A stretch of DNA of 64,000 bases from Pectinophora gossypiella (GCF_024362695.1 NC_065425.1:8127001-8191000), one strand, 5' to 3'. Positions 20,277 through 33,719 are shown, counted from the first letter of the stretch. Program-made: numbers and translations. Notes: generated by a model not told the origin, from the sequence alone.

Positions 20277-20301
20277 ACTTACTACGACCCTGACACACCA
20301 C
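20254..20301. repeat. Perfect 22-bp inverted repeat with 4-nt spacer
   Basis: The arms 20254-20275 and 20280-20301 are exact reverse complements (arm starts gtggtgtgtcagggtcg), spacer cact. The left arm is the SINE-like sequence also found at about 15180-15202. In that duplicate it is followed by ordinary SINE sequence, so the palindrome is specific to this copy. Confidence 0.9.
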
Positions 20302-21599
20302 GGGATTCCACTGAGTCCCGTGGTCTCGGTCCATGACAAAAGAAGAAGAAAACAAACAATGCGCGCTATCGGCACTGGCAGCGGCTACCCGATCAAAACA
20401 ACTTGTTATAATAACGTGTCTCAATTAGTCTCCGCCCCTATCCGATATTATCAGAAACTTTTATTTCGGATTCGGTTACGGTTACGGATGTTTTTTTATA
20501 TCGGATATCCGATAATTTCGGTTACGGTTACGGAGCTCCCTAACATCCCTGATAAACAAATCAAGCCGAATATCCCTATTGCAGTAGGTAGAGCCACAAA
20601 TCGTATGGCCACATGTGATTGTGCGTATCCAAAGAGGGATTATGGACGGCCTTAATCCATTACCTATTATGTATGCAGGATATTATTATGTGGGACGTAA
20701 GTGCCTATAAAGAATTCTGTTGATTCCAGCTGCATCATTCAATCGCTCTATTGATGTTTTTATTCCCTTGAACCCAGTTGTAATGTAAAACATTCGTTAG
20801 TTTTTGGTGGTAATAACGTACCCAATTAGACTATGAGAAACCATCATTTGAGGATGTGACGTCACTGAGAGGAAACGCGCCGTGTCCCATCGTGGAAGTC
20901 ATCATTCCCATACTGGGCTTCAGCACAGTTATAGCCAGAAATAACCAGAACCACCTTACACAGACCTTTGGACTTCCTCCAAATCTATATCCCAATGTTC
21001 CCCCATAACGGGTCACGGTAGACTGGTCGAGAAACAACCAGAACCAATATCCAAAGAGCTTTGGATTCCAACGAACCTCCAGCTTAAGAGTTCAAGCGAA
21101 AGGGTCAAGATAATTCGGTCGAAGCTATAAACAGCTGTTGAAGGGAGCGTTGCCTTCAAAATGGCCGTTTTTATTTCTTATTGCTTGAGTAGTGCAATGA
21201 ATCTGAGTGAGACAATAAATTGTAGTCGTAAAGATAGGTGAAGTGTTCTAACTATAGTTATATAGCTTAGTGTAAGGTTTTATGTTGTTGCTAGATTTAA
21301 TGAATTAATAGTGAATGGTGTTATTAGTTCCGGTTCAGCACCTCGGACAAATTACTTCAGCACACGAGCACAAGACGATTACCAATTTTCAGCAGAAAAA
21401 AATGTAAAATAATAAATCAACAGATTGAATAAGTTCCACGGAATTACCAACAAAGGACAAAGTTGACCATATTTCCGTTTTTAAAAATTAAATTAAAATT
21501 AAAATTGCTTTATTTCAGATTAGAATGATCCATAATTGACATAATAAAACATTCAAATAAATTAAAACAATAAAAAAATCAAATCAAATAAAAAGAAAA
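20302..21599. other. Intergenic DNA with short runs of a repeated motif
   Basis: About 20440-20540 repeats 'cggttacggttacgg' and 'atcggatatccgata', a low-complexity pattern partly mirrored at 15765-15865. About 20840-21240 is less AT-rich and ends near an 'acaataaattg', which could be a decayed LTR or gene end, but no coding or terminal repeat was found. The rest is A-rich. Confidence 0.4.
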
Positions 21600-21722
21600 T
21601 CATAATCAATCAAGAAATTGCTGCTTAGCAATAAGGCCGCCAGATTGTACTGTATCTATCATCATCTGTGTTAATTTGTTTTGTATATTGTGTGCAATAA
21701 AGTATATTTTATTTGATTTTGA
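21600..21722 (+). mobile_element. LINE/SINE 3' end with AATAAA tail
   Basis: It contains 'agcaataaggccgccag', then 'gtgcaataaagtatatttta', as in 18804-19108. Truncated, no ORF. Confidence 0.6.
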
Positions 21723-21807
21723 TCAATCATAGAAAAATATAAAACACTGATGACACAATTGGTTACATTTTACGTATATTAGTTAGTACCTTCTTACCGG
21801 CATTGGT

Positions 21808-21949
21808 ACAGTCATGAGCAATATCATGTACCCACTTTAGAACCCTGTCGCACTATCATATTTGACATTTAAATGAGACTTACGGTTTAATTTGTCAAAA
21901 AGTTAATGTGACATGGTATCAAAGTGTATACATATTAGTACTCGTGACT
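21808..21949. mobile_element. Tc1/mariner-type MITE
   Basis: About 142 bp, beginning 'acagtcatgagca' and ending 'ctcgtgact', its imperfect inverse. The interior has 'gaaccctgtcgcactatcat' and 'gttaatgtgacatgg'. Other copies are at 28146-28289, 41491-41638 and 15434-15583. The best copy is flanked by TA dinucleotides, the target of Tc1/mariner transposases. Confidence 0.75.
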
Positions 21950-22527
21950 AGTCGTAACCGTACATGTCAGTCCAACAATGCCGCAGATAAGGACGGTCCA
22001 GCCTATAGTTTTTTCAACGATTTCTACGAGTACATATTTACGTGGGGAAGTTTTGAAGTTGCACTTGATGCTCGGTGCACTCGCTACATACTTACATTTT
22101 CTATGCATAACATAATTGTTATTATGTTATCTAATTCCGTTCCATTTCCAATCCAAACATATTCTTCACGGAAAAATACAATATTTTATTATAATTTCAA
22201 GTGAACTGAGTCATGAGAACATTGTACCGACTGGTAAACAATGAACATCTGCGTTATCTTGCTGCAGTGCCTGACGGAATGATTACATTATACATGAATT
22301 CGTGTGAGGAACGTATCACTTAAGTCCTTTGTTTGAGAAAAAACTGGCAATAGATTGCAGTGAAACTGTGTTATGATATGTCTTGTTGATGTAATTTTAA
22401 CCGGCTGCCCCAAAAAGAGAAGAAAGAAAGAAAGAAAAAAATATTTATTCAGTATACTTAACGTTAATTAATAAAACATACTTAGGTAATTAAATGACTT
22501 AATAATTATTATACTTGTCTTAAGTTT

Positions 22528-22652
22528 ACGCGGTTATTGTCATAATTAAAGCACCTAGTAACGGGCATGGCACTTGCAACAGTGTCGAAATATCGGGAGT
22601 CTCATATCTCCATTTAAACGCGGTAAGAACCCGTTACTATGTGCTTTAATTA
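22528..22652. mobile_element. Decayed copy of the 12253-12622 fold-back element
   Basis: Shares 'aaatatcgggagtctcatat' and 'aaacgcggtaagaacccgtt'; the internal loop is almost gone, leaving an imperfect hairpin. Confidence 0.65.
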
Positions 22653-24680
22653 TTATACTTAATGCCGAAAAGGTTCCAGCTCAGCAAATGTCACGGCCTA
22701 GCTGTAGCTAGACTATGACGCTGATTTTCAGCTGCAGCCGGCTGGGGAGTCAAAAGACAGTGAAACAAAAAACTGGGATCGTCTAAGCACATAATTAAGA
22801 GGGTCATGTTTAACTTGTTGTTTCTTATCGACACGCTGGCTGGCTATCTTCGGTCTGATCTCGAGATTCATTGAAAAGATTTTCACTCGTTAGTCGATAA
22901 TATCGATACAGCCCATCACGTTTCATCGATTTACTACCATTACAAAATAACATGCCAAAACTATATAGGCATAATTTGCCCTAAATAGCTCTGCCACGCC
23001 TAGCGAAAACAATCATCATAATAAGCTAGCCTGGGGCATTCACACTGGATGACCTAGCTGTTTTACGAGTGTTACTATGAGAGCTAGTGGCGTGTCATTC
23101 ATTTATGATAGTAATTGGGTTGGGTGCCTAAATGATTTTTCACAGCTCTGTGCGTAGGCTTGACACAAAAAGAAACAATGCTCTATGTTGTATACTGGAC
23201 ATGTAAGACTAAGGTGTCGATCACGAGATAGAAGAATGAGGTTGGAAGGGCCATGTGAGCGCGAAACGCGCGCAATACAAGTATGAGCAAATAGTTCATA
23301 CTTCAACTTTGCGCTCCACTCGTCCGCCAACTTTGATGCACGGAGCTTCGCGATAGGTTATAAAAGGTCGTCTTGTGCATTAACCTAACCTGCAGGCCAA
23401 AAAATCTAATATTGACTATATGCAAGGAAATCCCTCCTTATCACAGGAAATCTAAAAACCTTAGTATTTTATCTATCTATCTATCTGAGTATGACCGGTT
23501 ATTTATCAAAGAAAAATGTGTATGCAGTATCTTACGAAAAGCCGTGATAAAATTGCAGCCTTTCACATAAAATATACATTGCCGGTAAAGTGGCTATAGA
23601 ATTTTAAGAAGTATTATAGTAGTTTCAGTTTGCAGGAGTTACTACTCCTAAAAGAGAGAGCGGAGTTGTACCGGCGACAGCGGCTCCTCCATCCTCTTTC
23701 TTCTGTCGTGGTGTTAATATTGTCGTATCTAACTTCACTTAGTACGATCACTGTGGTCCTGTGGTTCACCGGCTTGCTTCTCAAACGTGGAGCGTCGGTT
23801 CGATCCCCGGTACCGGACTTGCACCAATGAGTTATTAATGAACTTGCAATTTTCACTAACACAGTAGCCTTGACCTCTTCAACGTCTATCAAGTTGGTAT
23901 TACAGAAAGCTCGGTGAGGTGTGGGTACTTAGTTCATCTAGCGATGATGTACCTCTGACTATAGTCTGATATAGTTGTGAGCTTATGTTATGTATCTAAC
24001 TTCAAACTGGCTCTAAAGGTGAGTTTATAAAGTATACTATACGGATTTCTTTTCCAAAGTGTTTCAACTCGTTTTGTCAGTTTTTGAATTGTTTTCTGAT
24101 ACGTGACTGAAATTGACTTTCTCCACCTTAGTTGTGCCTTTTTCTTTTCTTTATTTCAATAGTCAATAATACGCTCATTCTTATATTATCTTTTTTCATA
24201 GATAAATCTTTCTATACCGTTTTGGTGTGTTGCAAAAAAGTGACACTTCGCTCGGGTACCGTTTCTCCCGATTCAAGGTCAAAGATTCAATCATTTCAAT
24301 GATAAATATCGATAAAACTGTAAAACTAAAACTGTTTCTGTTAATTACACATAGTTCTGATTGGAAATAGACGTAATTTGAAAAGCCTTTAAGATGTAAA
24401 TAAAAAGTAATTTTAGTATCTTAATTGACTCTACGATTACCAACGTTTCGTCTTATCACTAAGTGTCTTAAGACCACGTAGAAAATAATGTCCCATTGAG
24501 TTTGTTCTTCAGTTCAAATTCGTAGAGGAAACTAGTACTCAGGAGTATGAATCGCACTTCGCATATAAAGCTGTTTTCGCTTACTCACATTCGATAATCC
24601 ATGAGAGTTCATGTCTTACCAGGATACTGGCGGCCTAACTGACGTCCAGGGGCTTTAGCAGCAGTGAGAGTGATAAAAAT
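22653..24680. other. Intergenic DNA with a tRNA-like SINE head and a possible TATA box
   Basis: At about 23752-23822 a tRNA-like stretch has A-box-like 'tggttcaccgg' and B-box 'ggttcgatccc', but no good anticodon stem, so it is read as a SINE head. A clean tataaaag lies at 23359-23366 (plus strand) with no recognisable gene downstream. Nothing else can be named. Confidence 0.4.
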
Positions 24681-25023
24681 CATCATCATCTCAGCATTAT
24701 CGCGTTTTTCACAGGGTCCGCTTACCTAATCTGAAGATTTGACAGGTCCGGTTTTTTAAGAAACGACTGCCTGTCTGACCTTCCAACCTGCGAAGGGAAA
24801 ACCAGCCCAATACAAGTTAGGTCACATACCTCCGAAAATGCATTTCTTGGGAATGTGGGTTTCCTCACGATGTTTTCTTTCATCGCTGAGCACGTGATAA
24901 TCAATTATGATCCAAACATGAATTCGAAAACAAATTCGACAATCAATTAGGCCTGTGCTGGATCCGAGCCTGCGACCTCAAAGTGAGAGGCAAGTGGTCT
25001 ACCAACTGCGCTATCACGGCTCA
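24681..25023 (-). mobile_element. tRNA-derived SINE, nearly complete
   Basis: On the minus strand the head reads 'gagccgtgatagcgcagttg', a good tRNA-type A box, followed by 'ggctcggatcc', a B-box-like sequence. The body follows, with the 3' part ending near 'gatgatgatt'. Truncated relatives are at 11565-11650, 32243-32395 and 47044-47219. It is an RNA polymerase III transcript moved by LINE machinery. Confidence 0.8.
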
Positions 25024-28000
25024 TTAAAAATAAAAATAAGAGGTTGATTGATGAGAGTGATAAAAATGTAAGTAACTAATAACATACGAAGTCAAATAAC
25101 ATGTCAATTCCATACATTTTTATCACAGTCACTGTCGACTTTGCAACTTTGTTAACCCCCTTAGCCACATGGCGTGGCATAGCGCGAATACTCACACTAC
25201 TGTCCTAGATCCGTTAGCAACCTTACATACAAACATAAGATCACGCCAATTAGCCTTTGGGGTAGGCAGAGGCCACGGAACGGACGGTTAGCACACTTCA
25301 TGCCATAAAAATCTTTAAACTCACGCTAATATTACGATGTTTGAACATTAAATATTTTTAAATGAATCACGATTCACGATGCGCATTAAAAGAATGTAAG
25401 CACTTTATAGCACGTAAATATTGGAGAATACGTCGACCTTCAGTTAAACTCGCGAAGTCAACATACTTCAGCGTACGTCTCTAGAAGTTATGTTGTGGAA
25501 TGCATACTAAATGCTGTTAATCATCATGATATCATTCTCTGGCGCCCGTCGAGGTGCCCAAGTGTGTCAATTGTTATTTGTGTGTCAAAAGATTAACTAA
25601 ATACAGGGTCGACGAGATTTTGTACCTTCAATTTAAAACTCAAGCTAATAATTACTAAGGTAGTCATAATCTTTTTTGTTTTTAGTTTGTTTATATCATT
25701 GAAGTGTTACATAGTTAGGTAAACCACTGATACCGTTAAACCACAATACGGTTTGTCTCGGTACCAGTCTCCTCAGTTCGTTCGTCTTACAAACATCAGT
25801 AAGTCTATAAAGACTTAAAGTAACTCTAGGTTTTTTGTTCTAATATTAATGGGAAAGTAACACGGTGCATACAATGCAAGATAATAGAGTGTTCTTGATA
25901 ATAATTATATCTTGCAGATATATAAAGTATCGTATCATCATCAATTTACTAAGGGTTAAAGATGAATCATAACATGACACGATATTAACCCCTGGCATAG
26001 AATAAAGAATAGAACGGTAACTCCGCCCCGCTCCAATTCGTATTGGCCGGCGACCTCATCCTCTCTGGGCCGACTTTTTGGCGGGAACGGAAACTGGACA
26101 GTCGCTATTAATTATTTTTTTTATGCGGACAAAAGTTTATGCGGACTTTTGAGTTAATTCGTTTGGGGTCGTAGTAGGAGTCTGCTCCGAGGGTGGGGGT
26201 TTAGGTTTCATCATTCATCGTCATCACCTTTCATCAGTTGATTAATCATCATTAAGAAAAGAAATACGTAAGACATGGCTGTATGTATTGCCTTGTTCTT
26301 CGGGGAAAACCAAAACAAAAAAAAACCTCTCTGGGCCTTACCTTAGTCTTAAATAGCCGTAAGGCGTTAGGGGGACAGCGCGGATTGTTTGTCTCACTCG
26401 CACTTACGCATAAGGCATACGGTAACAATGAGATTTTTGTATGGAGTGTCCGGGAATTGTCCTTGGTATATTTCCAACTTCTCTGTATGTATCCTGCTTG
26501 AATGATAAAGCAGTATAACATTTACCATTCATCCCAAACCACGGGCGGAACAAACTCATTCATAACATAGACGTGCTAGTAAAATGAATTAAAACTTTTA
26601 ATGAAACAGTGCGACCTTATAACTCTTGCCCAAGGTTTATAATTAGCAGACCCGGTGGTAATTTCACGTCTAATCCGTATTAAATGAAAAACCGGGTCAG
26701 TTTGCTACGTTTTAATAAGTAGGCGTGTCTGTCGTAAAACAGTCGGCTGTACCAGGGAATAAATAATAGAAGTAACCGTACTAAATACATACATAAACTC
26801 ACGCCTATTTCCCACCGGGGTAAGCAGAGACTATAGAATTCCATTTGCTTCGATCCTGACACACTTCTCTTGCTTCCTCCACATTCATCAATCGCTTCAT
26901 ACACGCACGCCGGTTCAGAGTAGATCGTATTAAACTTTTTCTAAGGACATCTCCAATTTGGTCAATGTAAGTTCTTGTTTTTTTTTAGTAACCGTACTAT
27001 AATGTTAAATAGAAGGAGAATATGGCGTACTAGAGAATTGTGCTAATAGCTTTGAATAATTTACGAAGTAATTAATTCATTGCACATAATTAAGAAGTAA
27101 TTAATTAATTATATTTCAAACAATAAGGTTAGGTTATTGGATATTTTATTGTTGAGAAGGAAAGATCAGTTATAAAATACCAAACAATGAGTAATTATTA
27201 CTATTTCCTATTTGCATACATCTGACTTGGCGCACTAAATGCGTCATCCGGCGCACGCGCTTAAGAAATAGCAAAACATTATGGCAACGTGATTCTAATC
27301 TGTTATAATCTCTAGTTTAAGTGTAAACTAGGTTTGACGAATTAATGTAATAATAGTAACCCTATCATATTACGGGATCTTTGTGTGGTGTAATGTGGCG
27401 GCTAGTCCACTAAACTGGAAGTTGCAAGTTCGATTTTCGGTCGGGTCAATTTTGTTATAATTTTTTTTTGTGTTTCTCCACCAACTCGCAACTGGAGAGT
27501 AGTGACATTACTGGCACGTATTCGTAAAGTATTTTTTTCTATATAATGTGAAAATACGGGATCTTTAATTAACTATTCGACATAAAGCAGTTTTTAGCTG
27601 TTTGCGATAAATCAATCAAAAATAGGTACAAGTCTCTCTCTCTATTTAAGAGCTGCGCTCTTGTCGTAGAAATCGCTTTCTTCGATTCTTCCCGCCAAAA
27701 CCTTCACCGGGAAACCTTTATCGGGAGGTACAAGTAAGTAGATTAAAATTCACTGAACAGGTTAAGTTTATATTATAATTAAAGCTAAGTAATCTAGGTT
27801 ATCATGCGCCCGAGTGCCTTGAAATGGTGAGAGGTTAAACAGAAGGTGTTGCGAAAATATAAATACAATCACTCACTGTACTATCCTAATGCATGCAGAA
27901 TGAAAGAACGGCGTGTTTACACATGTTTAAGTAGGTATAATCTTCGGCCATAGTCTCAGATATCTTAAAAAAGGGGTCCAGTTATGCAAAGACATCTCAA

Positions 28001-28145
28001 ACGGCGAGCATGCATAAAGATTTTGAAGAGAGGGAGAAACAAAAGTGGTGTGCCAATTTCTTAAGGCCTTAAAACTGCTATTGTAGACTTCCAAGAGAAA
28101 ATCTCGGAACTTATAACCTTTCAAGAAAACGAATAAACTTATAGT
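25024..28145. other. Gene-free stretch with scattered repeat copies
   Basis: SINE-like tails lie at about 25216-25300 and 26790-26930 (minus). About 26000-26070 and 26310-26470 belong to the family also seen at 43200-43260 and 43690-43860 ('gtctcactcgcacttacgc', 'atttttgtatggagtgtccg'). A SINE head-like sequence with 'agttcgattttcggtcgg' lies at 27395-27450. No coding sequence was found. Confidence 0.45.
27643..27736 (+). promoter_or_regulatory. Possible promoter, leader exon and splice donor
   Basis: TATTTAAG at 27643-27650 is followed by about 80 bp of mixed-composition sequence and then 'tacaagtaagtag', a good GTAAGT donor. This is the layout of a non-coding first exon, or of an LTR leader. 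No matching coding exon was found downstream, so the call is tentative. Confidence 0.2.
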
Positions 28146-28289
28146 ACAGTCACGAGCATTAATATCTATACACTTGGGTACCATGTCACATTAACTTTTT
28201 TGACAAATTGAACTGTAAGTCTCACTAAATGTCAAATTTGTTAGTGCGACAGAGTCCTAAAGTGGGTACATTATATTGCTCATGACTGT
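28146..28289. mobile_element. Tc1/mariner-type MITE, best copy
   Basis: About 144 bp with terminal inverted repeats 'cagtcacgagca' and 'tgctcatgactg', flanked on both sides by TA. No coding capacity. Confidence 0.82.
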
Positions 28290-30282
28290 ACATCCCGGAC
28301 ACTTCATACAAAACACCTCGTCTTACACAGACACTACACATTGACGTTATCGTACACGCGCATCTGTGTGTGTGTGACGACTGACGCCCACACGATTGAA
28401 GACTAAAGGAAGACCGAGGGGTGATGAGGTAAACCTAGTTCAGCGGCTGGTGCGGAGCGGAGAGTTGCCGTTCTATACGTAGTATTATTCATTATTTTAT
28501 GCTTATAGGTAATGTTTAGCAATCGTACAACAGGCTAGACTATTCACTGAGGTTATAACTCTACTATCTGCAGCCATAAAACACGAGCTTACTACATCAA
28601 ATGATAGAGCAAACAAGGAATTCAATTGATCGGCAGAACTCTGCACGAGTCAGGGTTTCAATTAGCTGTCGTTGGCAAAACAACTCGCAATTGTACTGTG
28701 AACTGTCTAATAGACGATCAAGTACGCTCGAACGTTAGATTGACGATGGAAACTTTACGATAAGAAATTTTTAGTAAGATTTAAACTAAACTTACTAAAT
28801 CGGACCATCGAATTGATAAATTAAATTAATCGATAATTGATCATTTTGGACTGACTAACATTTATAGATTACATACGTAATTATATAAAGTGACGCGTAT
28901 TTCCCACCAGGGTAAGCAGAGACCATGGAATATTGAATATATTGAATTCCATTTGTTTCGATTGTGACAACTCGATGTCAAGATTAGCAATTTATACTTT
29001 GCCTTCGACCCAGTCATCTACCCAATTATGACGCATAGCTATAGATGCAACTGTTTGGCAATTCAATCTCCAATTTCTATCCTGGCTGCAAGCCGGCCCA
29101 CTGACCCTGGTTCAGTTGCCCGTCGCACGTGCACACTGACTCAAGCTGTGAACCCGTTCACAATTCACCACGCCACGATACAGTGACCCGGTTTTGGTTC
29201 CGTTCTGTGTTCGGTCCTTAAATGTGGAGCAATCGCCAAATGTTCTGTGCTTCTTACGGTCTTATTTTAAAGCGAATATTACAATGCGGATATTATACTT
29301 TATTGAGCACAAAGGACACAAATGATAGGAGTGCAGCTTTTTTGCCCGGCAGCAAAATCTTCCAGCCAATTACCATTTTCATCATTCTGGGTATCCTTAT
29401 GAAGGATTAGGTTATTTGATTGAGTAATGCCTGCTGTTTTAGAAAGGTGGATTTTATATCTACTCCGAGCGTGTCAAACAAAAACTACTTCGGTTTAAGA
29501 TAAGATTAACACACGCAAGTTAAATTCGTTACGTCTCAAAAAACTCGTCTAAATGTGGCATAAAACATTGTCTTGTTTTTATCAAATTTTAGGTACTCCT
29601 TTTACAGCGCTGTTGCGAAATAAATTAGCACTTCGCCAAGGAACTCGCGGCAAACAATAAAGCCGAACCCATACCCAGATAATGGGCGGCAAAAGCCTAA
29701 ATCGCCCAAACTGTCATATTTGACCGCACACAAAAAATCGAGGCGTTGACCAGTCCATTAAGTAATTGATTCTAAATGGTGCTAAATGAAAATACTGAAA
29801 TTGTTGTACAATCGGAGGGAAAAGTCTAGGACTTATTTTGAGCTAGTATTTTGACATAAAATAACCTTTAATTAAACTTAGATTGGAAACATCGAGTACG
29901 TGAAAGTACATAAACGACATGACGTATAATACTTTAATATCAATGGTGTTTGATTGTAGCGATAATACGTGCAACGAAATGGTCACGTAGGGCACGTTTT
30001 AATAGTATCTTTTTTAGGTTTATTGTATATCCTCTAAACAGTGGACAATAAGACTGATACAATTATAGAACTGCGTGATCAAGGAAAGCGCTCCGCAATC
30101 TACCAAGTTCTTCATTTGAGCTACTACATTTTCTTTCAATCATAAAACTTAGGATTCATCGTCAGCATCAAGTCTGGATCCTACCTCACCTTTGCTGCTC
30201 CCTTTAACTTTTTATCCGACTGCGCGTTGCAAAGTAGGCTGATGTGTTTATATTTTTCTAAAAAAAGGACCAAGGAGATCTC
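28290..30282. other. Gene-free stretch
   Basis: About 28295-28505 is a copy of the family at 325-545 ('cattgacgttatcgtacacg', 'gcggagagttgccg'). A SINE-like tail lies at 28876-28960 (minus). About 29030-29230 is GC-richer unique sequence without an ORF. Nothing else can be named. Confidence 0.45.
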
Positions 30283-30463
30283 TTCTTATCGTGTGGGTTA
30301 ATGAGGTGGGTTTTTTTTTGTTTTTGTTGGTGGTGTCAGGGTTATTATTGAGCCGCCAAAGGCCCCTGTCATGACTCTTGTAACGACTACACACTTACAT
30401 CAGTAAGTAGTAACCGGGACCAACGGCTTAACGTGCCTTCTGAAGCACGGATCATCTTACTAA
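30283..30463 (-). mobile_element. SINE, truncated copy
   Basis: Carries 'acatcagtaagtagtaaccg' and 'ggaccaacggcttaacgtgc' of the family at 38292-38595. The tRNA-like head is lost. Confidence 0.7.
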
Positions 30464-32090
30464 GGAGATAATCTACATACAAAGAGTACCTAACAGTAAC
30501 TGTACCAGTCGCGCAACCGGTCAGTGAATTATGGCAGCGAGGGTCGTTTCAGAACAGGAGTATAAGTTACCCTGGACAGGCAATGCGCACGCGATGTCTC
30601 GGAATATTTACGGTACCACCATCGAATCAAGTCACATCAAAGTGACTATTATGATACTCGACAATTTATTGGTTGTTTGCCATGTCTGTTCGTGTAATGA
30701 CTATTTGATCTATGCGTTTGTGATTGGAGTGAAAGTGTCATGTAAGAACGTTAGATGCGTTAGAATTGTCAGCGAATCAAAAGCGCAGGCTGGCAATAGC
30801 TCCTGTAAAATGCTAGATCCGTCAATACCCTCAGGTTAGGTAAGCGAACCCAAAAGTAAAAACAATTGTACAATTGGTTAGGAGGTCAGGAACTTGCAAA
30901 GGATGGACAAATCTGGATAGAGCTCTCTTAAAGGTTGAACAAATATGGAAAGGGCTTTGGTTAAGAGATTTTTCTCCATTCGAAGATCAGGGTAACCTAA
31001 GTAAGTAAGGTAAGTGATCATAAGTCTACACGAAAAATGTTATTTAACCGAATATATTTTCAAAGATGCCATTGTAATTGATACATTTGTAATAACAAGC
31101 TGAATAACTAAAGCATACTTCTGTAGTTAAGCAGCGCGCGCGACGCGATAGCTGTGCCGCGAGATATCAAAAGACCTGCGTGCTAGACCGACATAAAATA
31201 ACATTCGAGAAACATGAAACCTATAACTAATTAGTCTCCAAAAACCTGACACTATGGAATAGGCCAGAAAAGAACCTGATAGCCAATTAACTAATTGGGC
31301 TCTTTGCATAATTGATACTTTGGCCAACATCCATTTTGATGACACTCCTAAAAGTCTATAGGCATTACGTCAGAATATTTTGTAGAGGTTTGACCTTAGG
31401 TGAAGTTAGGAGTTTACTGTGTGCCTAGTAATGTTGATTATGTTCAGGACTGCCTAAATTGCCCTATCTAAAAAAACATAATTATCAAATTTCCAGTGTT
31501 ATCCATACGTATTTCTACTATTGTTAAAATTAAAAGCTGTTTTGGTTGAAATGTAAATTTGTAAATAGTATTAATTGACAAAAGTTAATTCGCTTTACAG
31601 TAGTACAAATAAACTGATCAAGCGTAAATTACGCCTTATTTCCAATAGAGGTAGATCAAACGGGAATTTCTAATAGGACTAAGAAAGAGTTTTCAAGGAG
31701 CTCTTAACCTGTATTTTTGTGTAAATTACACCTGCCTGCATCGAGAGACCATTCTCCCCACATTTAAAAATAATATTTAAAAACGTCCTGATTTGTTAGC
31801 AGCACCGGTCCGGAAATCGGCGCATACGCCGCACGCCTACTGGCGGTTCGCCAACTGAATCATGAGTTTATTGCTAATATCATGGTATTGTAACACTTCA
31901 CCGTTCATTGATCTTACGACATTGACGAACAACGAAATAAACCACCATTGCGTCTTGTAATTTGACGTTTTCCTACATTTCATTGCAGGTTACATAATGG
32001 TGTTTGAATATTTATGGTTATGGTCCATTGTTTTAATCAGGCAGTTCTTGGAGAGATTTCGCGTTGCTGCATCTATCTTGATCACCATCT
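30464..32090. other. Gene-free AT-rich stretch
   Basis: No gene or RNA recognised. A short GC-rich patch at 31131-31160 resembles an arm of the GC-rich MITE family. Confidence 0.45.
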
Positions 32091-32230
32091 GGGGGGTTAA
32101 AATGGCCACATCGAAGCTATTCATCTAAGAAAGCAATATTGTTATTTGACATTTGTTTGCATTGCGCAATGTCAAAATGCAACATTGCTTTCTTAGATGA
32201 ATTGCTTTGATGTGGCCATTTTAACCCCCC
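32091..32230. mobile_element. MITE with 'ggggggttaaaatggccaca' termini
   Basis: Arms read 'ggggggttaaaatggccaca' and its inverse 'gtggccattttaacccccc'; the centre contains 'ttgcgcaatgtcaaaatgca'. Total 140 bp, no coding capacity. Related copies are at about 33720-33834 and a half copy at 47472-47531. Confidence 0.8.
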
Positions 32231-32242
32231 TGGTATTTGATC

Positions 32243-32395
32243 AACGCGTTTTTCACAAGGTTCATTTCCCAACCAGAACATTTGACAGTGCCAGATGTTT
32301 ACAGAAGCGACTGCCTGCCTGACCTTCCAACCCGTGAAGGGAACCCCAACCCAACAGAGGTCAGGTCACATAGCTCCAAAACGCATTCCTTTCGC
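32243..32395 (-). mobile_element. tRNA-type SINE, 3' part
   Basis: 'agaagcgactgcctgcctga' and 'ccttccaacccgtgaaggga' match 24681-25023. The head is absent. Confidence 0.65.
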
Positions 32396-33719
32396 CCCGC
32401 TCTTGTCTTCCATTAGTCAATGTGTCACTACAAAAACTAATATAACTGCATCAATACAATGTTCAATACCACTACACTCCATTTGCGAGGCACAATAAAA
32501 GAAGTACGCACTACGTAAGCATTCGTACAGAAGCCACGTAATTCCGCGTAATAGTAATTGTTTGTTAATTATTTTTACCTCGCGCACTGTACTAACCAAC
32601 TATGGCACTATTGCAGAACTTGTAAACATGCGTATAATTCCCGGCACATAACTTGACCTATGCGTAGTGGTCAATTTAAGATACGGTATATTCATTGTAA
32701 TACAATCTTCGCGTACTTACTTCTTTTTCGTTAGCAACATCACCAATATATAAACATTATGCGACCAAAATCAGAAGTCATGTCTAAGCGTGGGTCGGCA
32801 TACCTCAGATTATCTAATAGAACAGGTTTCATTTTCATTCATTGTGCTTAATATTCAATGTCAATATGATGGTTATTGAATTACGTAGTGATTTGCTGAT
32901 AGTAATTGGCTGAGGTAATTGGATATCTTATCATCTTCATATACGTATTATTGCTTTTTAAACATTAAACAGAGCGCCTGTTTCAGAGAATAATACAGTT
33001 CGCTTTAATTGCTAACGTAATGTGTACCTATTACAATAGATACATTTTTAAAACACGTAACATAGGGATTCTTATATATAAAGGGAAACAAAGAGTATAA
33101 CGTGTTATGAAGAATCTTAGAACTGAATAAACATGAGATCCTTACCTAATACTGTTATTTCTAGTATAATAGAATGAAGCCGTCAATTCTGACGCATGTC
33201 CCTATTACAAACCAGTCCAGTAAATTGTGAGAAAAAACAAGAAAATCGCCGCAAAAGCGTTGCAAAAACCAGTTATATTGTCATTATCACTACCAAGGTT
33301 TCCCAAAGACTTGGAAATCGTGAGTCACCAGCGAAAAATATAAGTCGCATGTGGCTTAAACATAAATCCAAGGCAGATAAAAGGTAGAGATTAACGTTTG
33401 TGAAGCGATGATATTTAAAAGGTCCGCGAAGTATAAAAATATCACGAAGACTGGAGTAACGGTATTCTGCGTGTCCTACTTGCATCGGTTGAAAATATTG
33501 CAATGACCGCTACCAGTTATGAAGGTTTTAGTTCGTAGAAGCGTATGACTAGTGACGAATCATTTTTCGTTACCATCATTACCATCTTAATTCCGCGTAC
33601 TTCAAGGTTCTCCTTCGTACTATTTTGCTCAGAAGTTAGATAAGTTCATCCATCTACGTTTTACCCATTTTTCATACGATATAATAAACCTACTTAGTTG
33701 CTATTTCGGAAAATACCCG
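32396..33719. other. Gene-free AT-rich stretch
   Basis: I see no gene, RNA or clear repeat here. Confidence 0.45.

Noticed and set aside
23359..23366. Clean TATAAAAG box as the promoter of a gene at 23373
   Set aside because: The following small frame starts too close to the box to be transcribed from it and has no protein features; kept only as a note in the regional entry.
23752..23822. Possible tRNA gene (A and B boxes present)
   Set aside because: The acceptor and anticodon stems do not pair properly; a SINE head fits better. The same holds for tRNA-like heads at 24950-25023, 44450-44514 and 63618-63690.
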